Source: Loktanella sp. SALINAS62 (lineage in GTDB: Bacteria; Pseudomonadota; Alphaproteobacteria; Rhodobacterales; Rhodobacteraceae). From it: a DNA stretch of 64,000 nt. Positions 50,363-58,470 of the stretch are shown here, in pieces. The translations under genes and the position numbers were made by a program. Position 1 is the first letter of the stretch, and each line of letters opens with the position of its first letter. The stretch lies in NCBI RefSeq assembly GCF_018263905.1, contig NZ_JAAFZU010000055.1, positions 365,130-429,129 of the forward strand. Reading direction: 5' to 3'. The notes under the pieces are model-generated. The model saw nothing but the letters and a program-made list of their open reading frames with translations. It was not told the DNA's origin and made no database searches.

Positions 50363-50830
50363 TCAGTCCGGATGGGTGGGCCGCTTGCCCGACACCGCAG
50401 CATGCGGGCGTGTCACGTCTTTCAGACGCACGCCCAGCGCTTCGACAGCGCAGGAAATTACCCCATCGCCTGCAAGGGTCAACACCACAGCGCCGGTGCC
50501 ATCGGGCCCGGGTTCAAATGTCACATCCAGCAGCGACAGGATCGTATCCGCATCGCCTTTTTCGACGCCCTGGGATTTGATGCCGGTCACTTCTTCGATT
50601 AGCAGAACCGATCGGACCCGTTCCGGTTTTGCATCGCCATCGGCGCTGTCTTCCCATCGAAAGCGGTTGAGCAAGATGGCGAACTGACGGTCCGATGCGT
50701 TCCAGCCCATATCGGATGCCGGAAACACGGCGTCCTGCGCCAGCGATGCCACGACCTGCAGGTCTTCGGCATCCCAGGCCATCAGGCGCAGTGGCGCTAT
50801 GGCGCCGTCTTCAAACCGTGCATCTGTCAT
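50363..50830 (-). CDS. DUF2948 family protein
   Basis: The 155-residue protein matches DUF2948: [20 protein letters not shown] near the start, then [20 protein letters not shown] and [18 protein letters not shown]. The function is unknown. The start overlaps the murA stop by ATGA, so it is translationally coupled to murA. The following 77 bases separate it from hisD. Confidence 0.85.
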   Translation of the reverse strand: MTDARFEDGAIAPLRLMAWDAEDLQVVASLAQDAVFPASDMGWNASDRQFAILLNRFRWEDSADGDAKPERVRSVLLIEEVTGIKSQGVEKGDADTILSLLDVTFEPGPDGTGAVVLTLAGDGVISCAVEALGVRLKDVTRPHAAVSGKRPTHPD

Positions 50831-52095
50831 GCGTCCCGTACCCGTTCGATTTTTGCACCCACGGCGCTTAGCTTTTGTTCGACGTTCTCGTACCCGCGAT
50901 CAAGGTGATAGACCCGGTTCACGCGGGTTTCGCCCTCTGCCGCCAGCCCTGCCAAGATCAGCGAGACGCTGGCACGCAAATCGGTCGCCATAACGGGCGC
51001 ACCTTTCAGCCGGTCGACCCCGTGCACCTTGGCGTAACCACCCTGCACTTCGATATTGGCGCCCATCCGGACCAGTTCGGGTGCATGCATGAACCGGTTT
51101 TCAAAGATCCGTTCTTCCAGCACGCTGGTGCCGTCGGCCAGGCATAGCATCGCCATCATCTGCGCCTGTAGATCTGTCGGAAAACCCGGGAATGGTTCGG
51201 TCACGACATCGACGGCGCGCGGACGGTCGCCCCGCAGCTTTACTTTCAGCCCTGCATCCGTTTCGGTCACATCCACACCTGCCGCATCCAGTTTCTCGAC
51301 AAAGGCCGTAACCAGTTCAAGCTTGCCGCCCAGACATTCGACCTCGCCTCCGCAAAACACGGGGGCCAGCATATAGGTTCCCAGCTCGATCCGGTCGGTC
51401 ACGACGGGATGGGTCGCCGCACCCAGACGATCAACGCCCTGCACTTCGATGGTCGATGTCCCCTCGCCGGCGATCTGTGCGCCCATGGCCCGCAGGCAGC
51501 GCGCAAGGTCGACGATTTCGGGTTCACGTGCTGCGTTTTCGATCACCGTCGTGCCTTTGGCCAAGGTCGCGGCCATCAGCACATTTTCCGTGGCCCCCAC
51601 GCTGGCAAACCGCAGCGGCACCCGCGCGCCTTTCAGACCGCCGGGGGCCTTGGCGTGCAGATAGCCGTCGCGCAGTTCAATCTGCGCGCCCATCAGTTCC
51701 AGCGCATCGATGTGAATGTCCATCGGCCGCGCACCGATCGCGCAACCGCCCGGCAGCGAAACGATGGCTTCGTGATGACGCGCCAGCAACGGACCCAACA
51801 CCAGATTGGACGCCCGCATCTTGCGCACGATTTCGTAATCCGCACGGGTCGAGGTCATGGCGTGGCTCGACAGCACCTGCACCTTGCCGCCTTGCAGCGA
51901 CGTGACTTCGACGCCAAGTGATTCCAGCAGCGCGGTCATTGTCTTTATGTCGGACAGGCGCGGTACGTTTGTCAGGGTCAGCGGTTCTTCGGACAACAGC
52001 GTGGCCGGCATCAATGCGAGCGCCGCGTTTTTGGCCCCGGCGATCGGGATCTGCCCGTTCAGCGACGATCCGCCCGTCACGATGATGGAATCCAT
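50827..52095 (-). CDS. murA: UDP-N-acetylglucosamine 1-carboxyvinyltransferase
   Basis: The 422-residue enzyme adds enolpyruvate from PEP to UDP-GlcNAc, the first committed step of peptidoglycan synthesis. Lys22 and Asn23 ([15 protein letters not shown]) bind substrate, and Cys118 in [16 protein letters not shown] is the residue alkylated by fosfomycin. [20 protein letters not shown] closes the protein. Because Cys is kept, fosfomycin sensitivity at the target is expected. It heads the murA-DUF2948-hisD-UPF0262-phosphatase string. Confidence 0.96.
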   Translation of the reverse strand: MDSIIVTGGSSLNGQIPIAGAKNAALALMPATLLSEEPLTLTNVPRLSDIKTMTALLESLGVEVTSLQGGKVQVLSSHAMTSTRADYEIVRKMRASNLVLGPLLARHHEAIVSLPGGCAIGARPMDIHIDALELMGAQIELRDGYLHAKAPGGLKGARVPLRFASVGATENVLMAATLAKGTTVIENAAREPEIVDLARCLRAMGAQIAGEGTSTIEVQGVDRLGAATHPVVTDRIELGTYMLAPVFCGGEVECLGGKLELVTAFVEKLDAAGVDVTETDAGLKVKLRGDRPRAVDVVTEPFPGFPTDLQAQMMAMLCLADGTSVLEERIFENRFMHAPELVRMGANIEVQGGYAKVHGVDRLKGAPVMATDLRASVSLILAGLAAEGETRVNRVYHLDRGYENVEQKLSAVGAKIERVRDA

Positions 52096-52166
52096 GAGCC
52101 TGCCCTTCTACGTTGACTGCCGCGTGGTGTTACCGCGCATGCGCGCCGCCGTCCAGCAAGCGCCCG

Positions 52167-52316
52167 TCAATCGTCGTCTGGCGGCGGTTCTTCGGCGGCC
52201 CGCGCGCGCGCCTGCGCCTTGCGTTTGGCCATATTCGCCTTGAGAGCGGCCTTAAGCCGATCCTCACGCGTAGGCTTGGCGGGTTTGCGGGCAGAGTTGT
52301 CAGGGCGGTCGGTCAT
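52167..52316 (-). CDS. Small basic conserved protein upstream of murA
   Basis: A 49-residue frame begins MTDRPDNSARKPAKPTREDR and continues with a Lys/Ala/Arg-rich helix (LKAALKANMAKRKAQARA) and an acidic end (EEPPPDDD). The charge pattern and the position 71 bases upstream of murA recur in Rhodobacterales as I recall. It has no recognised function; a nucleic-acid-binding or ribosome-associated role would fit its charge. Confidence 0.65.
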   Translation of the reverse strand: MTDRPDNSARKPAKPTREDRLKAALKANMAKRKAQARARAAEEPPPDDD

Positions 52317-52359
52317 CTTTGTGTTCTAGCGGCCATATGAAAAACCGTCCAGTCGGGGC

Positions 52360-52388
52360 TTGCACCCCGCCCGCGCATTCGCTAATTC
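52360..52388 (+). promoter_or_regulatory. Promoter of tRNA-Thr
   Basis: TTGCAC (52360-52365) and TAATTC (52383-52388) are exactly 17 bases apart, with the -10 box ending 12 bases before the tRNA. This is the best-looking tRNA promoter in the window. Confidence 0.55.
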
Positions 52389-52400
52389 CGCGCCAAGGAT

Positions 52401-52475
52401 GCTGTGGTAGCTCAGTGGCAGAGCACACCCTTGGTAAGGGTGAGGTCGAGAGTTCAATCCTCTCTCACAGCACCA
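52401..52475 (+). tRNA. tRNA-Thr (GGT)
   Basis: Acceptor GCTGTGG pairs with TCACAGC (one G-T), followed by A and encoded CCA. The anticodon stem CACCC/GGGTG holds TTGGTAA, giving anticodon GGT. The 3' end is followed within 95 bases by an integrase remnant, so it is the probable insertion site of a former mobile element. Confidence 0.96.
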
Positions 52476-52567
52476 TATTGACCTCCTGTGCTTGCTGAAT
52501 AGCCTTGACCATAAGGCAATCTGTACGTTTTTGTGTCACAAAATCGATTACAAATGGAACCCGGCAC

Positions 52568-52848
52568 ATGGTAGGCAAGACACGCTATTTACTAGAACGA
52601 AACGGTCGATATTTTGCCCGCACCGTTATCCCGAAGCACCTGCGTCATAACCTTTAAAAAAAACTGAGTTGAGAGTAGCCCTTCGACCGGTCCGGAAGGT
52701 TGCGCTGCGCTCACTCCCCGGAGCTGTCGCCCGCCTCCAGCAGCAGCTAGATCGTGCTGGGCAAACTGCGGCAATGACTGACCGGCAAGGACGTAGGGTC
52801 GCAAATCCGCTCGGCCACGAGGAAATTGCTAAGGCGAGAACGAGAAGA
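52568..52848 (+). pseudogene. Frameshifted N-terminus of a phage-type integrase
   Basis: The ATG at 52568 opens MVGKTRYLLERNGRYFARTV and IPKHLRHNL, then stops at 52655-52657. That start is typical of tyrosine recombinases from alphaproteobacterial islands. After a run of eight A (52656-52663) the frame two bases on reads KTELRVALRPVRKVALRSLP and GAVARLQQQLDRA, the normal continuation of that domain, so one base is missing or two are extra at the A run. The core-binding and catalytic domains (R, K, H-x-x-R, Y) are absent. The frame continues without a stop into the exported protein at 52849. Position directly behind tRNA-Thr fits an island or prophage insertion that decayed. Confidence 0.78.
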
Positions 52849-53844
52849 ATGAATAGACGACATGCCATCGGCGCCATTGCGGCCACTTCAATGTCAGCGA
52901 CAGCCACGTTTGCACAGACGGTCGATCTTTCCGCGCTGAACTACATCAATATCGCAGCGTCAGATTACGGCTTTCTGTTTTCGATCCCCGAAGGCGCCGA
53001 TATCCTGTTCGGTGATGACGGACCACCTGCTGTGCCGCAGGGGCTGGTTTACCTGCAAGAACACACCATGACGGTCGTATGGGAAGGACGAACCGTTTTC
53101 ATCGACCGGATGCCCCTTGAATATGATTTCTACCATATTGACTTCCTGCACGCGAACGCAGAATTGGCAAACCTGAACGCGCTTGATCTTCAGATGCTGG
53201 AAAACGATCAGGGTTTGATAATCGGACGCCAGATCGTGGCCGATCGACAAAGCCCGGGACAACGCCTTGTTTCCTATTTCGTCCTAATCGACGCCAACGG
53301 TTATTACATTCATGTGCCCGACCAACGCTCAAATATCCTTGCAGACATTATCGCGGACAGCTTTACCTACACTGGCGACGGCGCGGCGTGGGGCGAATTG
53401 AGTGATACAAAAACCATTTCCTACAAAGACCTTACGTTCGAGGTCAAAGACGATTTCGGTATAACAGAAATCACACAAGCCGATACCGTTGGTGACCCCA
53501 CGCGTACATCGCCGCGTTTGATTGTCCACAATGCATTCGATATGCCAAGCAGCTCTTTCGCGTTCGAGGCAATCGATACAAGCAATGTCGACGATCCCAT
53601 CAGCGCGTTTTTGGAAGAGATCGCAGCAATTGGCTTCATTGCCGAAATCACCGATCGCACGAATACCTCGCTTGAAGCGCGACTTCTTGCGCCAGACAAC
53701 ACAAACTACTTTGCCTACTTTTACAAAGCATCCGACGATCTGAGTATTTCCCTCATTACCCAAACATTCCGAGAGAAAACAGCAATCTGGCTTGCCGGTC
53801 GGAAAGTGTATACCGACGCTGCCCTGATGTTGGACGGCAACTGA
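52849..53844 (+). CDS. Exported protein of unknown function, probable island cargo
   Basis: No family is recognised. The start at MNRRHAIGAIAATSMSATAT gives 331 residues with a short export signal (twin-arginine-like NRRHAI, cut near TFA-Q). The mature part is acidic and looks like mixed alpha/beta, with RTVFIDRMPLEYDFYHIDFL, GQRLVSYFVLIDANGYYI and DTKTISYKDLTFEVKDDFG segments. The base composition is visibly less GC-rich than the flanking genes. The frame is open upstream through the integrase remnant, so a fusion start near 52669 cannot be excluded, but the signal sequence favours 52849. AGAAG lies just upstream. Confidence 0.6.
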   Translation: MNRRHAIGAIAATSMSATATFAQTVDLSALNYINIAASDYGFLFSIPEGADILFGDDGPPAVPQGLVYLQEHTMTVVWEGRTVFIDRMPLEYDFYHIDFLHANAELANLNALDLQMLENDQGLIIGRQIVADRQSPGQRLVSYFVLIDANGYYIHVPDQRSNILADIIADSFTYTGDGAAWGELSDTKTISYKDLTFEVKDDFGITEITQADTVGDPTRTSPRLIVHNAFDMPSSSFAFEAIDTSNVDDPISAFLEEIAAIGFIAEITDRTNTSLEARLLAPDNTNYFAYFYKASDDLSISLITQTFREKTAIWLAGRKVYTDAALMLDGN

Positions 53845-54276
53845 ACAGCGACAAGACCAATCACCTGAAGCAAACCAGCGTTACTGCCGGCCACATGCTG
53901 CGTGACGCTCGCGCATGTTTTCCACGGGGTAGGTTATAGCCGAAGGTGGGCCAAAGGCGTCAGCCTGTGCTTGATCAAATCAGCCGATGGTTCTGCAAGG
54001 TGCCTAGAATATGTCACATGCGGCACAAGATGTGCAAAGCACCTGAAACGGTCATTCAATGCAGGTCCGTCAGCGCGTAGGTATAACCCAAGTCAGTGTG
54101 ATGGATCACGCCGCACAGGCCGCATCTGTCAGCACTGCAGGATATGGGAGAAGACCACGTGACAAATACAGCCCGATCACACACCAAAAACGCCGTGATC
54201 GCGACGGTCATGTCCCTTTGATGTCGCACGCTGCGTGCAAGCGCGCTGACACCACGCTTTGATAACGGGCCATCGC
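53845..54276. other. Gene-free stretch after the exported protein
   Basis: In these 432 bases I see no gene I can support. Small open frames exist (for example 53902-54162) without codon bias, ribosome site or a known motif. One frame near 54098-54140 reads VMDHAAQAASVSTAGYGR, faintly like the His...Tyr end of tyrosine recombinases, which would be a remnant of the same integrase, but the match is too weak to call. No direct repeat of the tRNA-Thr 3' end was found. Confidence 0.4.
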
Positions 54277-55266
54277 ATGACCAGCCGACAGCAGTTCAAC
54301 ATCATGATCGTCGGGCAACAAGGCCGCCTGCAATTCGAGGCGCTGCTGTTCGCGGCTTCCCTGCGGGCGCAGGCGCCCGGTTTCGCAGGGCGATTGATCG
54401 TGGCTGAACCGCAGCCGGGCCCGCTTTGGCCCGACGACCCCCGCATCACCCCCGATATCGCAGAGGCACTGACCGAACTGGGCGCGGAAATCGTACCGTT
54501 CGACAGTGTCCATTTCGGCGCGACCTACCCCTATGGCAACAAGATCGAAGGACTGACCACCCTGCCCCCCGGCGAGCCGTTCATGTTCTTTGACAGCGAT
54601 ACGCTGATCCTTGACGACATCTCGACGCTCGACATCGACTTCAACCGTCCATCGGCGTCCATGCGCCGCGAAGGCACATGGCCCCAGGAAGAGCTTTACT
54701 GGCCCGGCTACACGGCCATCTGGAAATCGCTTTACGACAAATTCGGGCTTGATTTCGCCAGCAGCCTCGACCCGGATCAACCCGACGAATATTGGCAAAG
54801 ATACCTGTATTTCAACGCCGGTTGGTTTTTTGGTGCAGACCCCAAGCTGTTCGGGGCGCAGTTCTTGGACATGGCGCTATCAATACGCGATGATCCGCCG
54901 CCGGAATTGGCGATTCAGCCGCTGAACCCTTGGCTGGATCAAGTGGCCTTGCCGCTGGTCATTCACAGTCTGGGCGGCGGACGCCCCGGACCGGCGCTGG
55001 ATGGTCTGGATGGCGATATGACCTGCCATTGGCGGCTGCTGCCGTTGCTTTATGCACGCGAAAGCGATCAGGCCATCGCTGTGCTGGAACAGGTCACAAG
55101 CCCCAACAAGGTCAAGAAACACCTGAAGAAAAATGACGCGTTCAAGCGGATGATCTATCAGGCGCGCGGCCACAAGGTGCGCCAGATGTTCGACCAGAAC
55201 GATCTGCCGCGCCGCGAACAGCAAATCCGCAATCGGATCAAATCCGCGGGTTTCTGGATGCGCTGA
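54277..55266 (+). CDS. Glycosyltransferase-like protein of unknown specificity
   Basis: The 329-residue cytoplasmic protein has a nucleotide-sugar transferase look. FNIMIVGQQGRLQFEALLFA starts the fold, and PFMFFDSDTLILDD carries a D-x-D metal motif near residue 105. A substrate-side segment YLYFNAGWFFGADPKLFG, as in GT-A enzymes, follows. A helical C-terminal tail rich in Lys/Arg ends it. The specific sugar is unknown. The start is the ATG before TSRQQFN. It is the first normal-composition gene after the tRNA-Thr island scar. Confidence 0.65.
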   Translation: MTSRQQFNIMIVGQQGRLQFEALLFAASLRAQAPGFAGRLIVAEPQPGPLWPDDPRITPDIAEALTELGAEIVPFDSVHFGATYPYGNKIEGLTTLPPGEPFMFFDSDTLILDDISTLDIDFNRPSASMRREGTWPQEELYWPGYTAIWKSLYDKFGLDFASSLDPDQPDEYWQRYLYFNAGWFFGADPKLFGAQFLDMALSIRDDPPPELAIQPLNPWLDQVALPLVIHSLGGGRPGPALDGLDGDMTCHWRLLPLLYARESDQAIAVLEQVTSPNKVKKHLKKNDAFKRMIYQARGHKVRQMFDQNDLPRREQQIRNRIKSAGFWMR

Positions 55267-55286
55267 CCGGTTTTGCGCAGCCCCTC

Positions 55287-55700
55287 TTACGTGGCAAAAA
55301 TTCCGCTGGCTTCGGCGTAGCCCTTGATTTCGATCGGATTGCCTGACGGGTCGCGAAAGAACATGGTCCATTGCTCGCCCGGTTCGCCTTTGAACCGCAC
55401 CGACGGGGCAAGGATAAAATCGGTCTGTTCCTCTTCCAGCCGTCCGGCCAGTGCGGTCCAGATGTCCAGCGGCAGCACGACACCAAAATGCGGCATCGGG
55501 ACCATGTGATCCCCGACCTTGCCTGTCGGCGCATTGCTGAACGGTTCCCCCAGATGCAGGCTGAGCTGGTGACCGAAGAAATCGAAATCGACCCATGTTT
55601 CGGTCGACCGCCCTTCTGCCGCGCCTAGCACACCGCCGTAAAACGCCCGCGCTTCATCAAGGTCGGTCACGTGATATGCGAAATGAAAAGGGTAGAGCAT
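55287..55700 (-). CDS. VOC-family (glyoxalase/dioxygenase fold) protein
   Basis: The 137-residue protein has two beta-alpha-beta-beta-beta units, with metal-ligand positions in FHFAYHVTDLDEARAFYGG, QLSLHL and the terminal MFFRDPSGNPIEIKGYAE. This is the fold of glyoxalase I, fosfomycin-resistance and extradiol enzymes, and the actual reaction cannot be read from the sequence. It converges with the glycosyltransferase-like gene 20 bases away. Confidence 0.85.
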   Translation of the reverse strand: MLYPFHFAYHVTDLDEARAFYGGVLGAAEGRSTETWVDFDFFGHQLSLHLGEPFSNAPTGKVGDHMVPMPHFGVVLPLDIWTALAGRLEEEQTDFILAPSVRFKGEPGEQWTMFFRDPSGNPIEIKGYAEASGIFAT

Positions 55701-55781
55701 GACAGGGGGTCCGGTTTTGGGTTCTGCCGGAACCTGCCGTAGACGCAGCGGTTGGTCAACAACCCGCGAAAGGAGCGTCAG

Positions 55782-56315
55782 ATGCTGTCGGAAATGTTGT
55801 TTCAGAATTGGACGGGACTGGCCCGCACCCTGATTGTCGGGTGTCTTGCCTATCCGGCACTGGTGCTGATGCTGCGTCTGTCAGGGAAACGCACACTGGC
55901 AAAACTCAATGCCTTTGATCTGGTCGTGACGGTGGCCCTTGGGTCCACGCTGGCGACGATCCTTTTGTCCGAAAGCGTGGCCCTGGCCGAAGGCGTTCTG
56001 GCCCTTGCGACGCTGATCGGCCTGCAATGGGTTGTTGCATTCAGTTCGGTGCGGTCCACCACCGTCGCAAACCTTGTGCGGTCCGATGCCGCCCTGCTCG
56101 TGCGTGAAGGCGAAATATGCCACGATGCCTTGCGACGCGAACGGATCACGAAAACCGAATTGCTGACCGTCATCCGTCAAAGTGCCGCCAGTGCGCTGGA
56201 CAATACCAGTGCAGTCATTCTGGAAACGGATGGATCATTCAGCGTGATTGCACGCGCGCAGGATGGCGACCCCGGTGCCTATGCGCAGGCTGGGCTACAG
56301 CGGCAGGGGCTTTGA
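55782..56315 (+). CDS. DUF421/YetF-type membrane protein
   Basis: The 177-residue protein has three N-terminal membrane spans (LARTLIVGCLAYPALVLMLR, VVTVALGSTLATILLSESVA, GVLALATLIGLQWVVAF) and a cytoplasmic DUF421 domain with LSGKRTLAKLNAFDLVVTVA, LVREGEICHDALRRERITK and DNTSAVILETDGSFSVI. Function is unknown; some family members affect stress or spore germination. The start at 55782 has GAAAGGAG 6 bases upstream. It stands alone. Confidence 0.85.
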   Translation: MLSEMLFQNWTGLARTLIVGCLAYPALVLMLRLSGKRTLAKLNAFDLVVTVALGSTLATILLSESVALAEGVLALATLIGLQWVVAFSSVRSTTVANLVRSDAALLVREGEICHDALRRERITKTELLTVIRQSAASALDNTSAVILETDGSFSVIARAQDGDPGAYAQAGLQRQGL

Positions 56316-56379
56316 TCCGATTGCGGGGTGCCGACCGACCCGCTAGGGTCCGGCAAAACCTAAATGGAGGGGAACCCCG

Positions 56380-57669
56380 ATGACAAACGATGCCTACGGC
56401 TTTGACACCTTGCAGATTCACGCGGGCGCGCGCCCCGATCCGGCCACAGGCGCGCGACAGGTCCCGATCTATCAGACCACGGCCTATGTGTTCCGTGACG
56501 CCGATCACGCCGCCGCATTGTTTAATTTGCAAGAGGTCGGCTACATCTATTCGCGGCTGACCAACCCGACGATTGCAGCCCTGCAAGAACGGATCGCCAC
56601 ACTCGAAGGCGGCGTCGGCGGGGTCTGCTGTTCGTCCGGTCATGCGGCGCAATTGATGGCGCTGTTTCCGCTGATGGCACCGGGCAAGAACATTGTCGCG
56701 TCCACCCGGCTGTATGGCGGCACCGTCACGCAGTTCACCCAGACGATCAAACGGTTCGGCTGGTCCGCGACGTTTGTGGATTTCGATGATCTGGACGCGG
56801 TCAAGGCAGCGATCAACGACGATACCCAAGCGATTTTCGGCGAAGCGATCGCCAATCCCGGCGGCTATATCATGGACGTGCGCGCGGTGGCCGACATCGC
56901 GGATGCGGCTGGCATTCCGCTGATCATCGACAACACCACGGCCACCCCTTATCTGTGCCGCCCCATCGAACACGGGGCAACCCTGGTCGTTCATTCGACA
57001 ACGAAATACCTGACTGGCAACGGCACCGTCACGGGCGGTTGCGTCGTGGATTCCGGAAATTTCGACTGGGCCGCATCGGGCAAGTTCCCGTCCCTGTCAG
57101 ACCCTGAGCCCGCGTACCATGGCCTGAAATTCGCGGAAACCTTTGGCCCGATGGCTTTCACCTTTCACGGGATTGCCATCGGTCTGCGCGATCTTGGCAT
57201 GACGATGAACCCGCAGGCCGCGCATTACACGCTGATGGGCATCGAAACGCTGTCCCTGCGGATGGACCGTCACGTGCGAAATGCACAAGACATTGCCGCA
57301 TGGCTCGAAGCGGACGACCGCGTCGATTACGTGACCTATGCCGGTCTTGAAAGCTCTCCGTATTATGAGCGGTCGAAAACCGTTTGTCCCAAGGGTGCTG
57401 GCGGTTTGTTCACCTTTGCCGTCAAGGGCGGATACGAGGCCTGTGTGAAGCTGATCGACAGTCTGGAGATTTTCAGCCACGTCGCCAATCTGGGCGATAC
57501 GCGCAGCCTGATCATTCACCCCGCCAGCACGACGCACCGGCAGTTGCAGGAAAACCAGCAACGCGCAGCGGGGGCTGCACCTGAAATCGTGCGTGTCAGC
57601 ATCGGGATCGAAGACGCAGCCGATCTGATTGCGGATCTGGATCAGGCACTGGCAAAAGCCACCGCCTGA
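56380..57669 (+). CDS. metY: O-acetylhomoserine sulfhydrylase
   Basis: The 429-residue PLP enzyme of the Cys/Met metabolism family makes homocysteine from O-acetylhomoserine and sulfide. GFDTLQIHAGARPDPATGAR at the start, the ASTRLYGGTVTQFTQT loop, LIIDNTTATPYLCRP and the Schiff-base Lys209 in VVHSTTKYLTGNGTVTGG are all present. The C-terminal HPASTTHRQL with RVSIGIEDAADLIAD is typical of MetY. Methionine synthesis by direct sulfhydrylation is implied, in line with the hom gene at 30 kb. Confidence 0.92.
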   Translation: MTNDAYGFDTLQIHAGARPDPATGARQVPIYQTTAYVFRDADHAAALFNLQEVGYIYSRLTNPTIAALQERIATLEGGVGGVCCSSGHAAQLMALFPLMAPGKNIVASTRLYGGTVTQFTQTIKRFGWSATFVDFDDLDAVKAAINDDTQAIFGEAIANPGGYIMDVRAVADIADAAGIPLIIDNTTATPYLCRPIEHGATLVVHSTTKYLTGNGTVTGGCVVDSGNFDWAASGKFPSLSDPEPAYHGLKFAETFGPMAFTFHGIAIGLRDLGMTMNPQAAHYTLMGIETLSLRMDRHVRNAQDIAAWLEADDRVDYVTYAGLESSPYYERSKTVCPKGAGGLFTFAVKGGYEACVKLIDSLEIFSHVANLGDTRSLIIHPASTTHRQLQENQQRAAGAAPEIVRVSIGIEDAADLIADLDQALAKATA

Positions 57670-57681
57670 TCCAAACGATAG

Positions 57682-57703
57682 GGCCGGCCCTGCGGGGTCG
57701 GCC
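57682..57703. terminator. Hairpin between convergent metY and SIMPL genes
   Basis: A 9-base stem with one G-T pair (57682-57690 with 57695-57703) closes a TGCG loop between the two stop codons. Only a short T-poor tail follows either way, so termination strength is uncertain. Confidence 0.45.
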
Positions 57704-58380
57704 TAGTCGTCTGCGTCCCAGCTCATCGTCACACTGGCGCTGATGGTAATCTGACCCGGTGCGACCGGCACGGCTGATGCTTCGTCCATCGCCATACGCA
57801 TCATCGGTATCGGGCCATCACTGACGTTAGTTTCCGACAAGCTGACCAGCGATCCCAACGGCACGGCAGCCGCGTCGGCATAAAGCTGTGCCTTGTTCAT
57901 CGCGTCGGCGACAGCGGCCCGTCGCGCATCGTTCAGCAGCGTTTCGCGGTCCCCCACATCAAAGCTGAGACCATTCATCTGGTTGGCCCCGCTTTGCACC
58001 ACCGCATCCAGCACGTCACCAATCCGGTCCAGATCGTTGACCGTGACACTGACATCATTACTGGCCCGGTATCCTGTCACCCCAGACGTGCCACTGGCTT
58101 GATCGTAGTTCTGAATAACATCCAGCCGCAGACCGCTTGTTTGTATGTCGGTCCTTGCGATCCCGGCATCCGACAGCGTGGACAGCACCTGTTCCATGTC
58201 AGCGGACATCGCAGCCATCGCGTCAGCGGCCGTTTCGGCCTGATGCGTCACACCAATGTTGATGCGCGCCAGATCGGGGGCCGCGGCGACTTCGCCGGTG
58301 CCCTGCACGGTGATGCGTGCATCCTGCGCGCTGGCTTGTGTCGACAAAAGTGACATCGCCAACGCGGCACCCAGTGCCAT
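57703..58380 (-). CDS. Periplasmic SIMPL-domain protein
   Basis: The 225-residue protein has a signal sequence (ALGAALAMSLLSTQASAQ) and the SIMPL/DUF541 pattern: RITVQGTGEVAAAPDLARIN at the start, then SDAGIARTDIQTSGLRLDV, GYRASNDVSVTVNDLDRIGD and RREAVADAMNK-like VADAMNKAQLYADA. The family is linked in some bacteria to oxidative stress and outer-membrane integrity, without a known activity. The start is the ATG before ALGAALA; the longer frame adds 48 residues without sense. It diverges from the large membrane protein gene. Confidence 0.85.
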   Translation of the reverse strand: MALGAALAMSLLSTQASAQDARITVQGTGEVAAAPDLARINIGVTHQAETAADAMAAMSADMEQVLSTLSDAGIARTDIQTSGLRLDVIQNYDQASGTSGVTGYRASNDVSVTVNDLDRIGDVLDAVVQSGANQMNGLSFDVGDRETLLNDARRAAVADAMNKAQLYADAAAVPLGSLVSLSETNVSDGPIPMMRMAMDEASAVPVAPGQITISASVTMSWDADD

Positions 58381-58470
58381 GAACCTTGGACCCGGCAGGA
58401 ATTTGCTATAGCGTGTTGAAAAGTAGGATTTGTCGTTTTCCGATGTTGGACAGGGTGCTAGTACCACTTT

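Noticed and set aside
54098..54140. C-terminal integrase remnant (DHAAQAASVSTAGYGR)
   Set aside because: Only a faint resemblance to a His...Tyr recombinase end; the Arg and His-x-x-Arg motifs are missing.
53902..54162. Small open frame after the exported protein as a new gene
   Set aside because: No ribosome site, no codon preference and no recognised motif; it is probably degraded sequence.
52401..54276. Downstream att repeat of the tRNA-Thr 3' end
   Set aside because: No copy of the last 15-20 tRNA bases was found between 52476 and 55300, so the island boundary is not defined here.
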